Of a stretch of 9,209 bases of DNA, positions 1 through 6,926 are shown piece after piece. A model generated the notes under the pieces. It was not told where the DNA came from and did no database searches. It was given only the letters and a program-made list of their open reading frames with translations. Position 1 is the first letter of the stretch. Every line of letters begins with the position of its first letter. Position numbers and translations under genes: made by a program. Location: NCBI GenBank assembly GCA_001701295.1, contig DAAV01000115.1, positions 3,146 to 12,354 of the forward strand, read 5' to 3'. This DNA is from Bacteroidales bacterium H10. GTDB taxonomy: Bacteria > Bacteroidota > Bacteroidia > Bacteroidales > Muribaculaceae.

Positions 1-1180
1 CCTCGGCGTTGGGCAGACGGTAATTGTCATAGTCGCCCCCTTTCTCAGTCTCCCATTTCTTAAGTAGGAAGGAAGGAATGTCTACAGTCTGTGTGCGCTC
101 TGTCACGACATCCGGCAGACCTGCCAGAGAGAGTGTCTTGTCATCGTTGCCCGGCACGACATAGCCTGCTGACGTTCCCCATGAGCGGTCCCCGAAGGCA
201 CGTACCCACGGCCCCCACCAGTTGCCCCATTTTCCTTGGGTGTCGGCATTGAAAGAGATTTCATTGTCGCCCCACATGGTGAACTTGCCGCCGGATGGAA
301 GCCAGCCTGCGGCAGGAGTGCCGTTGAAGTTTCCGAAATCATAGTCCACACAATCGTCGAGCGTGCAGTAGCCCGTATGGTTGAGGACTATGTCCATCAC
401 GACGCGGATGCCGCGTCTGTGGGCTTCGGTCACGAACCGGCGCATATCGTCGATTGTGCCCATGTTGCGGTCCATGAAAGTCCAGTCGAGCGTGTAATAT
501 CCGTGGAACGCGTAGTGGGCGAAAGCGTCGTTCTTGCCGCCGGTCCAGCCGTGCATCTGCTCGTAGGGCGCGGTGATCCATATGGCGTTCACACCGAGTT
601 TGTCAAGGTAGTCGAGTTTCTCGGTGAGACCCTTGATATCGCCTCCATGGAACGTGCCGACATCGCTTCCTCCTGCCGTGCGGTGACGGTGGTAGCTTTC
701 GTCATTGGATGTGTCGCCGTTATAGAAGCGGTCTGTCAACACGAAATACATGTTGGCGTTCTTCCATGTGAAGTATTCCTGACGTATCGTCTCCGGCGTC
801 TTGAGTTTGATGGTGTACGTTTCGGTAGAGGTCCCGTTCTTTACGGTATAGGTTATCACATTTTCGCCTCCCTGCAGACTGCCGAGCGTGTGGTTGGTAT
901 ATGATTTGCCGTTGATGTTGATGTCGACAACCGCCTCTTTTGAGGATGGAGCGGCCGAGAATGTGGCCAGACTCGCGGTGTTTTCATCAAGCTCGATCTC
1001 ATATGAAGTGGTTTTCGGATCGAAATTCTGAAGTATGTTTGATCCGCCTATCTTTATTTCAAGACGGTTGAGCGTGGCGTCGGCCGCATTTATGTCTGCC
1101 GCCAGACTGAATGTTCCGGCTGTGAGCGCGGCTGCCCACAGAGAACGTTTCATAAGGATGTTTATTCCGTTTGATTTCAT
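1..1180 (-). CDS. Secreted MalS-like GH13 alpha-amylase, 3' end cut by window edge
   Basis: Partial gene; 393 codons are visible and the C-terminal part is off the left edge. It should hydrolyse internal alpha-1,4 links of starch or maltodextrin outside the cytoplasm. Residues 10-30 form a signal peptide (KR followed by a hydrophobic Ala-rich stretch). Residues about 34-128 look like a cadherin-like beta-sandwich domain (ATLNRLEI, then FDPKTTSYEIEL). The GH13 barrel begins near residue 142 (MYFVLTDRFYNGD), followed by FHGGDIKGLTEKLDYLDKLG, ITAPYEQMHGW, HGYYTLDW and conserved region I at 263-268 (DIVLNH, followed by TGY). The APYEQ..GW and NHTGY signatures recall E. coli MalS (GH13_19). The catalytic Asp/Glu/Asp regions II-IV lie beyond the edge, so activity cannot be confirmed. 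I chose the ATG at 1180, 12 nt after the upstream stop; an ATG at 1153 (MKRSLWAAAL) gives a tidier signal peptide and is equally possible. Probably co-transcribed with the GLUG protein. Confidence 0.9.
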   Translation of the reverse strand, partial: MKSNGINILMKRSLWAAALTAGTFSLAADINAADATLNRLEIKIGGSNILQNFDPKTTSYEIELDENTASLATFSAAPSSKEAVVDININGKSYTNHTLGSLQGGENVITYTVKNGTSTETYTIKLKTPETIRQEYFTWKNANMYFVLTDRFYNGDTSNDESYHRHRTAGGSDVGTFHGGDIKGLTEKLDYLDKLGVNAIWITAPYEQMHGWTGGKNDAFAHYAFHGYYTLDWTFMDRNMGTIDDMRRFVTEAHRRGIRVVMDIVLNHTGYCTLDDCVDYDFGNFNGTPAAGWLPSGGKFTMWGDNEISFNADTQGKWGNWWGPWVRAFGDRSWGTSAGYVVPGNDDKTLSLAGLPDVVTERTQTVDIPSFLLKKWETEKGGDYDNYRLPNAE

Positions 1181-1192
1181 TTTGTAGGCTTA

Positions 1193-2821
1193 TTACTGTT
1201 TTATAAGTTTGAAGGTTGATTCAGATCCTGTGGCTGTGGTGGCTTTCAGCAGGTATATTCCCGACGGGACTGACACCGTGTTCAGAATCACACTCTCATT
1301 GCCGTCACAGACGGCTGCGGCCGCTCTGACACCTGCGAGCGAATATAGTTCTGCTGTGGCGATGGGCGCGGATGCCGTGACGGTGATATGGTCGGTAAAA
1401 GGATTCGGCCCGGCGTGAATGTCGGTGTTGTCGGCCACGATTATCTCCTCGATGCCTGTGAGCACTCCGTAGAATGATTCGTCTATCGGGCTGGACTGTG
1501 CCGCGATGCCGCGTAGAGCGGGATATTCACGGCCGTTTTCCTCTTTCCATTCCCATACCTTGTCGAAATCCCATCCCGTAAGCGTTTTGAATGAAGAGAA
1601 CACCCCGAGCTCCGAAGCGCTGCTGAGTGACGCGTGATCACCATGTGCTGTCCAGTCCGAGCCGCCGTTGTCCATCGCGTTCCAGCTGTGGTTGCTTTCA
1701 GATACGTTGAGGGAATTGTCATTGCCGCCGAAACGAGCAGTGTATTCATATACGCCTTTTACAGCGGAATTGAGAGCCACAGAATTGCGTATTGTACCGT
1801 AATTGGCGCCGGCTATTCCTCCGACATAATCCTTGCCTGATATTTCCCCTGCGGCATATACGTTTCTTACAGAGCCTTCGTTTTTGCCGACTATTCCGCC
1901 GGTGGCGTAGTCATCGCTGTTGATGACCCTGACTCCGGTATAGCAGTCGGAGATTGTCGCTCCCTTATTCTCGCCGACAAGACCGCCGACGCATATGGAT
2001 GCTCCCGACACGACTCCGGTTGCGTAGCATCTCTCGATTGTGCCGCTCTCGGCTTTGCCTGCGAGCACACCGACATGGTTGACACCTGTCACGTTGGCGT
2101 TCCTGATGCCGAGATCTTTTATTTCGGCGCCTCTGATCGCTCCGAAAAGGCCTGTGGCTGATCCGAGATCTGTGGCGGAAAGCGAGAGATTGCTGACAGT
2201 ATGGCCGTTTCCGTCAAAATGTCCCTGATATGGCGATGACATGCTGCCGATGGACGATGTCATCGATGATGCGTCTATGTCGGCTCCGAGTCTGACATAA
2301 ACATCCGCGGCCCAGTCCTGCGGGGTAGCGGCGAACTCGGCCAGATGTGCGGCAGTGTTGAGTACGAACGGGGCTGCCAAGGTTCCCTCTCCACCGCCGT
2401 AGACGTCCGTGCGTCCCTGCTCGACATTTAAGACGAGATCGGCCGTCTGTTGGCCGTTTTTGGTCTTTGCTATGAATCCAAGCTTTTTAAGTCCGGTCAG
2501 CTCCTGATCGGTAAGGCCATAGAACGCCTTGATGTCGGGGATGGAGAGGGTGTAGGTCCCTCCGCTTCCGCTCATTCTGAACTTGTCGGTATTCACCCCT
2601 TCCCATGTCCAGGGGGCTTTCTCGGTTCCGTTCAGATCCTTGCACCAGGTGTAGCAATACACTTCCGAACCCATGTCCTGGGTTTCGATTCTCACTTCCA
2701 GCGCCTTGTTTGTAACTGCAGGCGATGGCACCGACGTTATCTGCGCGGAAAAGCCGTCTGCAAACAGCGGCCAGGCGGCTGATACGGTCAGCAACGTCAA
2801 GATTGTTTTTTTTGGTAACAT
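1193..2821 (-). CDS. Secreted GLUG-repeat protein with T9SS-type C-terminal sorting domain
   Basis: 542 residues. The signal peptide spans about 1-21 (MLPKKTILTL, then a hydrophobic core, cleavage near LFA). Residues about 25-135 look like a beta-sandwich with a YTWCKD / TLSIPDIKAFYGLTDQEL / LKKLGFIAKTKNGQQTADL pattern, which I associate with carbohydrate-related secreted Bacteroidetes proteins (inference). Residues 143-245 have the usual lead-in to GLUG proteins (GTLAAPFVLNTAAHLAEFA, LGADIDAS, GHFDGNGHTVSNLSL). Four GLUG-like repeats follow at about 249-355 (GVLAGKAESGTIERCY, GGLVGENKGATISDCY, GGIVGKNEGSVRNVY, GGIAGANYGTIRNS), predicted to fold as beta-helix-like coils. The tail (about 463-542) matches the type IX secretion sorting domain: GPNPFTDHITV, AELYSLAGVR, VPSGIYLLKA and a final FKLIKQ. 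It is therefore probably exported and surface-attached. Its exact role is unknown; placement directly upstream of an amylase suggests glucan binding or adhesion. Confidence 0.85.
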   Translation of the reverse strand: MLPKKTILTLLTVSAAWPLFADGFSAQITSVPSPAVTNKALEVRIETQDMGSEVYCYTWCKDLNGTEKAPWTWEGVNTDKFRMSGSGGTYTLSIPDIKAFYGLTDQELTGLKKLGFIAKTKNGQQTADLVLNVEQGRTDVYGGGEGTLAAPFVLNTAAHLAEFAATPQDWAADVYVRLGADIDASSMTSSIGSMSSPYQGHFDGNGHTVSNLSLSATDLGSATGLFGAIRGAEIKDLGIRNANVTGVNHVGVLAGKAESGTIERCYATGVVSGASICVGGLVGENKGATISDCYTGVRVINSDDYATGGIVGKNEGSVRNVYAAGEISGKDYVGGIAGANYGTIRNSVALNSAVKGVYEYTARFGGNDNSLNVSESNHSWNAMDNGGSDWTAHGDHASLSSASELGVFSSFKTLTGWDFDKVWEWKEENGREYPALRGIAAQSSPIDESFYGVLTGIEEIIVADNTDIHAGPNPFTDHITVTASAPIATAELYSLAGVRAAAAVCDGNESVILNTVSVPSGIYLLKATTATGSESTFKLIKQ

Positions 2822-2948
2822 CTGAAAATTAATAATGTGAAAAAAAGTCAGTATAGTCCCATTGTGTGAAACAGCTTTTCATGATATGCGGCGGATACCT
2901 GATGGTTTCAGGCGTCAGCTGTTACCATATCCCAAAAACTGAAAAATT

Positions 2949-2981
2949 TAAAATTATGCAAATTTAGCCAAATTTGGCAAA
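2949..2981 (-). promoter_or_regulatory. Possible promoter of the GLUG protein-amylase operon
   Basis: On the minus strand, TAAATTTG at 2966-2959 fits the Bacteroidales -7 consensus TAnnTTTG exactly, but no TTTG lies at the expected distance upstream. An alternative is TAATTTTA at 2956-2949 (one mismatch), with TTTG at 2981-2978 and a 21-nt spacer. Either would leave a leader of roughly 120-130 nt before the ATG at 2821. The whole stretch is AT-rich, so chance matches are likely. Confidence 0.4.
2967..2978. promoter_or_regulatory. 12-bp perfect palindrome, candidate operator
   Basis: GCCAAATTTGGC is a perfect palindrome. It lies at the -7/-33 zone of the proposed promoter for the GLUG protein-amylase operon and is flanked by two further CAAATT half-sites. 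A dimeric repressor or activator could bind here; the position is observed, the function is inferred. Confidence 0.4.
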
Positions 2982-2996
2982 TTAATCATGCTGAAT

Positions 2997-3018
2997 ATAT
3001 ATGTTTTATAACATATAT
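2997..3018. repeat. 9-bp perfect hairpin next to a longer inverted repeat
   Basis: ATATATGTT at 2997-3005 and AACATATAT at 3010-3018 are perfect complements around a 4-nt loop (TTAT). The hairpin abuts the 26-bp inverted repeat at 3019-3083. It is pure A/T apart from one G-C pair, so it would be weak as RNA. Confidence 0.6.
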
Positions 3019-3083
3019 GCAGCTGTCTGAAATCATTTTATACTGACATATCTGATTAGTATAAAATGATTTCAGACAGCTGC
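3019..3083. terminator. 26-bp perfect inverted repeat, possible terminator of the response-regulator operon
   Basis: The arms 3019-3044 and 3058-3083 are exact reverse complements (26 of 26) around a 13-nt spacer. The structure begins 21 nt beyond the stop codon of the response-regulator gene on the minus strand, the right place for the terminator of the receptor operon. On the minus strand no clear U-run follows; an AT-rich second hairpin follows instead. The stem is much longer than usual intrinsic terminators, so a DNA-level role (protein binding, or remnant of a small mobile element) is also possible. The inverted repeat itself is certain; the terminator role is inferred. Confidence 0.5.
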
Positions 3084-3104
3084 GGGAGAGCATTGGCCAG
3101 ATGA

Positions 3105-3812
3105 TTATTGAGTGAGGAGTCTGGAAATTACAGATTCCTTATAAGATATTCCGATGGCTATTTCCGTTTCTCCTATGTAAATGTCATTGTTGGTGAAGGC
3201 ATCGATTCTGTCGAGATTGACTATATATGATTTGCTGACTCTGAGAAATCTATGTGTGGGCAACGTCTCTTCGGCTGATTTTATGGTCATCCGGGTCAAT
3301 ATGCGTCGGTCGGAAAGGTGGATTACAAGATAGTCTTTCAGTCCTTCGATAAAAGCTATGTCGTCGAAACGTATGCGCATATATTTACGGTCGGCTTTCA
3401 CTATCATGAAATCCATTTCATTTCTGTTGACTGCTGCGGCCTGACGGGCGTCATCTATCATTTTTTTATACGCGGCGGCCTTGTCGACGGCTTTGTTAAA
3501 ACGTGAGGCCTCTATCGGTTTGACGAGATAATCTATGGCTTCCACTTCATAGCTCTCAAGCGCGTATTCCGAATACGCGGTGGTGAATATGACCATACAG
3601 TCTTCATGAATCTTTCTGGATAATTCGATACCGCTCACTTCCGGCATTTCTATGTCGAGGAATATAAGATCCACATCGTTGGTCTCCAGAAATGATCTTG
3701 CGGCTACCGCACTGTCAAGTGTGGCTGTCAGCTCCAGATCCGGGCGGCTCTCCACGAGCCGTCTCATACCCTTGCGGGCTATAGGTTCATCATCTACGAT
3801 TATGCATTTCAT
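3105..3812 (-). CDS. LytTR-family response regulator
   Basis: 235 residues, the normal length for the family. The N-terminal receiver domain (1-118) has the acidic pair D7/D8, phospho-acceptor D53 in IFLDIEMP, T78 in FTTAY and K98 in DYLVKPI, so all the catalytic receiver residues are present. The C-terminal LytTR DNA-binding domain (about 132-235) shows RKYMRIRFDDIAFIEGLKDY, LPTHRFLRVSKSYIVNLDRI and the closing GISYKESV. On phosphorylation by a LytS-type kinase it should dimerise and bind promoter DNA. It is the last gene of the receptor operon, 18 nt after the DUF4249 gene, so it is probably co-transcribed with its own targets (autoregulation, inferred). The kinase encoded divergently at 6927-8645 is the obvious partner. 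The start ATG at 3812 places the receiver domain right at the N terminus, as expected. Confidence 0.95.
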   Translation of the reverse strand: MKCIIVDDEPIARKGMRRLVESRPDLELTATLDSAVAARSFLETNDVDLIFLDIEMPEVSGIELSRKIHEDCMVIFTTAYSEYALESYEVEAIDYLVKPIEASRFNKAVDKAAAYKKMIDDARQAAAVNRNEMDFMIVKADRKYMRIRFDDIAFIEGLKDYLVIHLSDRRILTRMTIKSAEETLPTHRFLRVSKSYIVNLDRIDAFTNNDIYIGETEIAIGISYKESVISRLLTQ

Positions 3813-3830
3813 GACATCAGGCTGTGAAAA

Positions 3831-4637
3831 TTATTTGTATTCCGGAATGTCATCAGGATGAAAGACTATATTGTCCGATACGGGCGATGTGGCCATGAAA
3901 TATCCCAGACATTTGTCTCCGGAGAACATGGCCGGACCGTTGCTGTCATTCTGCAGAGCTTCGAGATAGTCATGCATCTGCTTCGAAATCGGGCATATGG
4001 TGCATGTGATGATATCTCCGTCGAAGAGTACGGTGTCATCTTCCTCTTCATCGGTATCCATGCGGGTCGTCATTGTAAAGTAATTGCCGATTCCGTCTAC
4101 TGCACTGCGGTCATCCATCTCTCCCCACTGATAGATCTCGCCGTTTCTGTAAAGCTTGACCCAATAGCATTGCCCCGGCACTTCGGGATCGTCGCGGAAC
4201 TTCCCCTGCAGTACGGCTACATGGTCATAAGGCATTTTTATCCAGTTGAATTCAAGACTGACTATTTCCGTAGGAGGATACATTGTAGTGGTGGCCTCGT
4301 ATATTTGTCCTTTGCGTTCGACGGTAAGACGGTATTCATGCCCTGCGATGCCCGGGTGAGGATCGCGGTAGAAACCTTCTGCGTCTGTCTCAAGACTGCG
4401 GTGTGTTCCGTCGGTGATGTCTTCGAGTGTAACTGTGGCGTCTGTCAGATGGGCCAGATTCATGGGTTCGTCCATCGGGGTGGTCAGGGTTATTCCCACC
4501 CGGATTCCATCGGGAGTCAGTTCTCCTTCTATCACTGTGATCGGGTCGATATCGTGATATTTGAAATCAAGTTCCTTTTCGCATGAAGTGACGCAAACGG
4601 TCAGCGCGCACACGGACAATATTTTTATAGCATTCAT
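3831..4637 (-). CDS. DUF4249-family surface lipoprotein
   Basis: 268 residues. The signal sequence MNAIKILSVCALTVCVTSC carries a lipobox (VTSC) with Cys19 as the lipidated residue. The residues that follow (EKELD) are acidic-rich, reminiscent of the Bacteroidetes lipoprotein export signal, so display on the cell surface is likely. The early part matches DUF4249: PITVIEGELTPDG, then VGITLTTPMDEP, a TDATVTLED strand, an EGFYRDPHPGIAGHEYRLTV strand and GQIYEATTTMYPP. DUF4249 proteins in Bacteroidetes are commonly encoded beside a TonB-dependent receptor, and probably act as its accessory surface lipoprotein; the ligand is unknown. At 268 residues it is on the short side for the family. The gene starts 5 nt after the receptor stop codon, so translational coupling is likely. 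Confidence 0.88.
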   Translation of the reverse strand: MNAIKILSVCALTVCVTSCEKELDFKYHDIDPITVIEGELTPDGIRVGITLTTPMDEPMNLAHLTDATVTLEDITDGTHRSLETDAEGFYRDPHPGIAGHEYRLTVERKGQIYEATTTMYPPTEIVSLEFNWIKMPYDHVAVLQGKFRDDPEVPGQCYWVKLYRNGEIYQWGEMDDRSAVDGIGNYFTMTTRMDTDEEEDDTVLFDGDIITCTICPISKQMHDYLEALQNDSNGPAMFSGDKCLGYFMATSPVSDNIVFHPDDIPEYK

Positions 4638-4642
4638 AATTG

Positions 4643-6706
4643 TCAGAATTTAAGAGTATATGATACGGATGGCACTATGCCGTACATTGATTGCTGCACA
4701 GCTCTTGTTCCCGAGGGTTTGGAAGGATCATCCTCGAAATATACGATATACGGATTGTAGCGGCAATATGCGTTGAAAACGCCGAACGCCCACTGATAGG
4801 TTAATTTTTTCCCGACATGGGTATATGTCGCCGCCAGATCGAGGCGGTGTGTGGCCGGAGTCATGTACGAATTCCGTTTCGAATAGTAATAGCATGTTTC
4901 GCCCGCGATCTCATATTTTACATCGGGGGCCGTGAGAGGCTGTCCCGATGAGAAGATCCATGAGCCGGAAATATCCCAGGTGTCGGATATTTTGTAGATC
5001 GCCGTTATCGAGAAGTCATGATGACGGTCGTTGGTGGCGTTGTACCATTTTCCGTCATTGATTCCGGGAATTCTTGTCTGTGTGTGCGAGATGGTATATG
5101 CTATCCACCCGGTAAGCCTGCCTGTATTCTTGCGCAACATGAATTCCGCACCGTAGCAGCGCCCCTTGCCTCCGGCTATGATGTTTTCAAGCACAATGTC
5201 GGAGAATGGTCCGCGGCCATCCATGAAGTCATATACGTTTGATATGTGGCGGTAATATCCCTCTGCCGACCAGTCGAAAGCACCGGATTCGATCATTCCG
5301 GAGTAACCGATACCGTACTGCATGGAGCGTTCCGGTTTTATCACGGCTGATGTCAGGGCGTAGCGGTCAAATGGGAAAGACGTCGCGCTTGATCTGATGG
5401 CATGTAGATTCTGGGACGACATGCCGAAACCGGCTTTTATATTATGAAGGGGAGTTATGGAATATTTCAAACCGGCTCTCGGTTCGGCGTCTATGTATGT
5501 CTTCTCGTCAAATTGGTTTGTTTCCTCACCCGATGACATGAAATTGTGAAAGTGATTTCCTGTAAGTACAGTGGAGACATTCAGTCTTGCTCCGAGATTG
5601 ACCGAGAATTTCTCTCCGAATAAGCCGGTATAATCGGCCCAGATGGAATTTTCCCATAGCGAGCGGATCTCTTTTTCATTTGATGAATTAAGTTTCCATT
5701 CGCCTGATTTGACTTTCAGCATTTGCGAACGATAGCCGAATTCAAGCGAATGGCTGTCGTTTATGCTGTAACGGATTTTTTCATTGAGCGAATAGTTGTG
5801 TATGAACGTACGCATGGTCTGGTCAAGATCCATTATGTTCATTTCCATTTTGGGATCGTAGTGGGTGAAAGATGCTGTAGTGCAGAACGAGACCCGGTCG
5901 GATGCTCGGGCCGTCCAGTTGACCGAGGCGCCGAGATTTCCCCAATACATGCCCATCAGTTTTCCGACGGCCATGTTGTCATGGCTGATGAAAAAGGAGG
6001 CGTCTATCAGATGGGAGGATGACGGTCTGTAACGGAGTTTGGCCGTGACATCATAGAAATTCATCACCGTGCTCCTGTATTTCGGTATCATTTTCAGGAA
6101 TGCGTCGACATATGATCTTCGTCCGGTCACGGCGAAAGATAATTTATCTTTGACGATGGGTCCTTCGGCTTTGATTTTTGCCGCCAGAATCCCGATTGTG
6201 CCCGAACCGTGAAAATGTTCCATATCTCCCGGGGCAAGTGTCGTCTCCAGAACTGAAGATGACGCGCCGCCGTAGGTTGCGGGGATCGGACCTTTGTACA
6301 GGGTGGCTCCTCCTATGGCATTGTCATTGAATGTGGAGAATATACCCATGACATGGGCGGGATTATATAAGGATATCCCGTCGAGAAGCACGAGATTTTG
6401 CGATGCGTTTCCTCCGCGTACCTCGAAGCCGCCTCCTCCGTCTCCCTCGCTGTGTACTCCCGGCAGCAATGCTATTGATTTTATTATGTCGTTTTCTCCT
6501 CCGAACGAAGGTGCCTGTACGAGTCGCGACAATTCAAGCCGTTCGGCTCCCAGTCTCATGTTGCTGATACGCTGCAGAGCAGAGTTCCCGGTGACAACGA
6601 CTTCATTGAGTTCCCGGCTGTCGATACTGTCCGGCGTCTCTTCGGCATGCGACATAAAGATCGATGACGCTACGCACATACTGACGAGGCTTATTTTAAT
6701 TATCAT
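4643..6706 (-). CDS. TonB-dependent outer-membrane receptor
   Basis: 687 residues. The signal peptide is about 1-21 (cleavage after MSHA), then a short linker and a TonB-box-like segment ELNEVVVTG (32-40). The plug domain follows, with DIIKSIALLPGVHSEGDGGG, FEVRGGNASQNLVLLDGISLYNPAHVMG and GGATLYKGPIPATYGGASSSVLE. The rest is a 22-strand type beta-barrel rich in alternating aromatic residues and ends in the expected terminal strand, VSYTLKF. It should import an unknown ligand across the outer membrane using TonB-ExbBD energy. The CarboxypepD_reg-like N-terminal domain common in Bacteroidetes receptors (roughly 80-100 residues before the plug) is absent. It is the first gene of a three-gene operon with the DUF4249 lipoprotein and LytTR regulator, not with a SusD homologue, so a polysaccharide substrate is less likely than for SusC. 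An AAAGG stretch upstream of the ATG may serve as a ribosome binding site. Confidence 0.93.
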   Translation of the reverse strand: MIIKISLVSMCVASSIFMSHAEETPDSIDSRELNEVVVTGNSALQRISNMRLGAERLELSRLVQAPSFGGENDIIKSIALLPGVHSEGDGGGGFEVRGGNASQNLVLLDGISLYNPAHVMGIFSTFNDNAIGGATLYKGPIPATYGGASSSVLETTLAPGDMEHFHGSGTIGILAAKIKAEGPIVKDKLSFAVTGRRSYVDAFLKMIPKYRSTVMNFYDVTAKLRYRPSSSHLIDASFFISHDNMAVGKLMGMYWGNLGASVNWTARASDRVSFCTTASFTHYDPKMEMNIMDLDQTMRTFIHNYSLNEKIRYSINDSHSLEFGYRSQMLKVKSGEWKLNSSNEKEIRSLWENSIWADYTGLFGEKFSVNLGARLNVSTVLTGNHFHNFMSSGEETNQFDEKTYIDAEPRAGLKYSITPLHNIKAGFGMSSQNLHAIRSSATSFPFDRYALTSAVIKPERSMQYGIGYSGMIESGAFDWSAEGYYRHISNVYDFMDGRGPFSDIVLENIIAGGKGRCYGAEFMLRKNTGRLTGWIAYTISHTQTRIPGINDGKWYNATNDRHHDFSITAIYKISDTWDISGSWIFSSGQPLTAPDVKYEIAGETCYYYSKRNSYMTPATHRLDLAATYTHVGKKLTYQWAFGVFNAYCRYNPYIVYFEDDPSKPSGTRAVQQSMYGIVPSVSYTLKF

Positions 6707-6721
6707 ATTTGATAGCCTTTG

Positions 6722-6754
6722 GAAACTGTTTTCGAATTAAATTTAAACAGTTTC
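6722..6754. repeat. 10-bp inverted repeat in the receptor leader, candidate operator or leader hairpin
   Basis: GAAACTGTTT (6722-6731) and AAACAGTTTC (6745-6754) are exact reverse complements with a 13-nt spacer. It lies 16-48 nt upstream of the receptor start codon, downstream of the proposed promoter, so it would be within the mRNA leader. It could be a binding site for the neighbouring response regulator or a hairpin affecting translation; LytTR proteins more often bind direct repeats, so the assignment is open. Confidence 0.5.
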
Positions 6755-6782
6755 TTAGTTAAACCTGTAGATTATTCTTGCG

Positions 6783-6817
6783 CAAAATTACGAAAATAAA
6801 TTTTATGATGCGGCAAA
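6783..6817 (-). promoter_or_regulatory. Probable promoter of the receptor-lipoprotein-regulator operon
   Basis: On the minus strand, TAATTTTG at 6790-6783 is an exact match to the Bacteroidales -7 element TAnnTTTG. A TTTG at 6817-6814 could be the -33 element, with a 23-nt spacer, slightly longer than the usual 19-21. The leader would be about 70 nt and would contain the 10-bp inverted repeat. Confidence 0.55.
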
Positions 6818-6847
6818 TTGCGACCTAAAGCGGTATTTCAGCGACAT

Positions 6848-6905
6848 ATTCGTAAATTCGCTTATGTTTGTTTGTGTCAGGATACAAAAATAATTCGTAA
6901 ATTTG
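6848..6905 (+). repeat. Pair of 13-bp direct repeats in the divergent promoter region
   Basis: ATTCGTAAATTCG (6848-6860) and ATTCGTAAATTTG (6893-6905) match at 12 of 13 positions, 45 bp apart start to start. The second copy includes the proposed -7 box of the kinase promoter. They may be paired regulator sites or a duplicated promoter element. Confidence 0.5.
6871..6905 (+). promoter_or_regulatory. Probable promoter of the histidine-kinase gene
   Basis: TAAATTTG at 6898-6905 is an exact -7 consensus match, with TTTG at 6871-6874 as a candidate -33 element and a 23-nt spacer. Transcription would begin near 6912, leaving a short leader of about 15 nt before the ATG at 6927. This also argues against using the TTG at 6903 as start, since that codon lies inside the promoter. 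Confidence 0.6.
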
Positions 6906-6926
6906 TTAAAATGTTCAGCGATATTT

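Noticed and set aside
236..904. 222-codon open frame on the plus strand
   Set aside because: It is antisense to the well-supported amylase gene, shows no recognisable motifs and has low-complexity Val/Ala/His content typical of a shadow frame.
3019..3083. Second invertible promoter
   Set aside because: The spacer is only 13 nt, too short to hold a promoter.
3858..4586. 242-codon open frame on the plus strand
   Set aside because: Antisense to the DUF4249 lipoprotein gene, which has a lipobox and family motifs; the plus-strand product has none.
6903..6926. TTG start at 6903 adding eight residues to the kinase
   Set aside because: The codon is inside the exact TAAATTTG promoter element, and the ATG at 6927 gives a natural membrane-protein N terminus.
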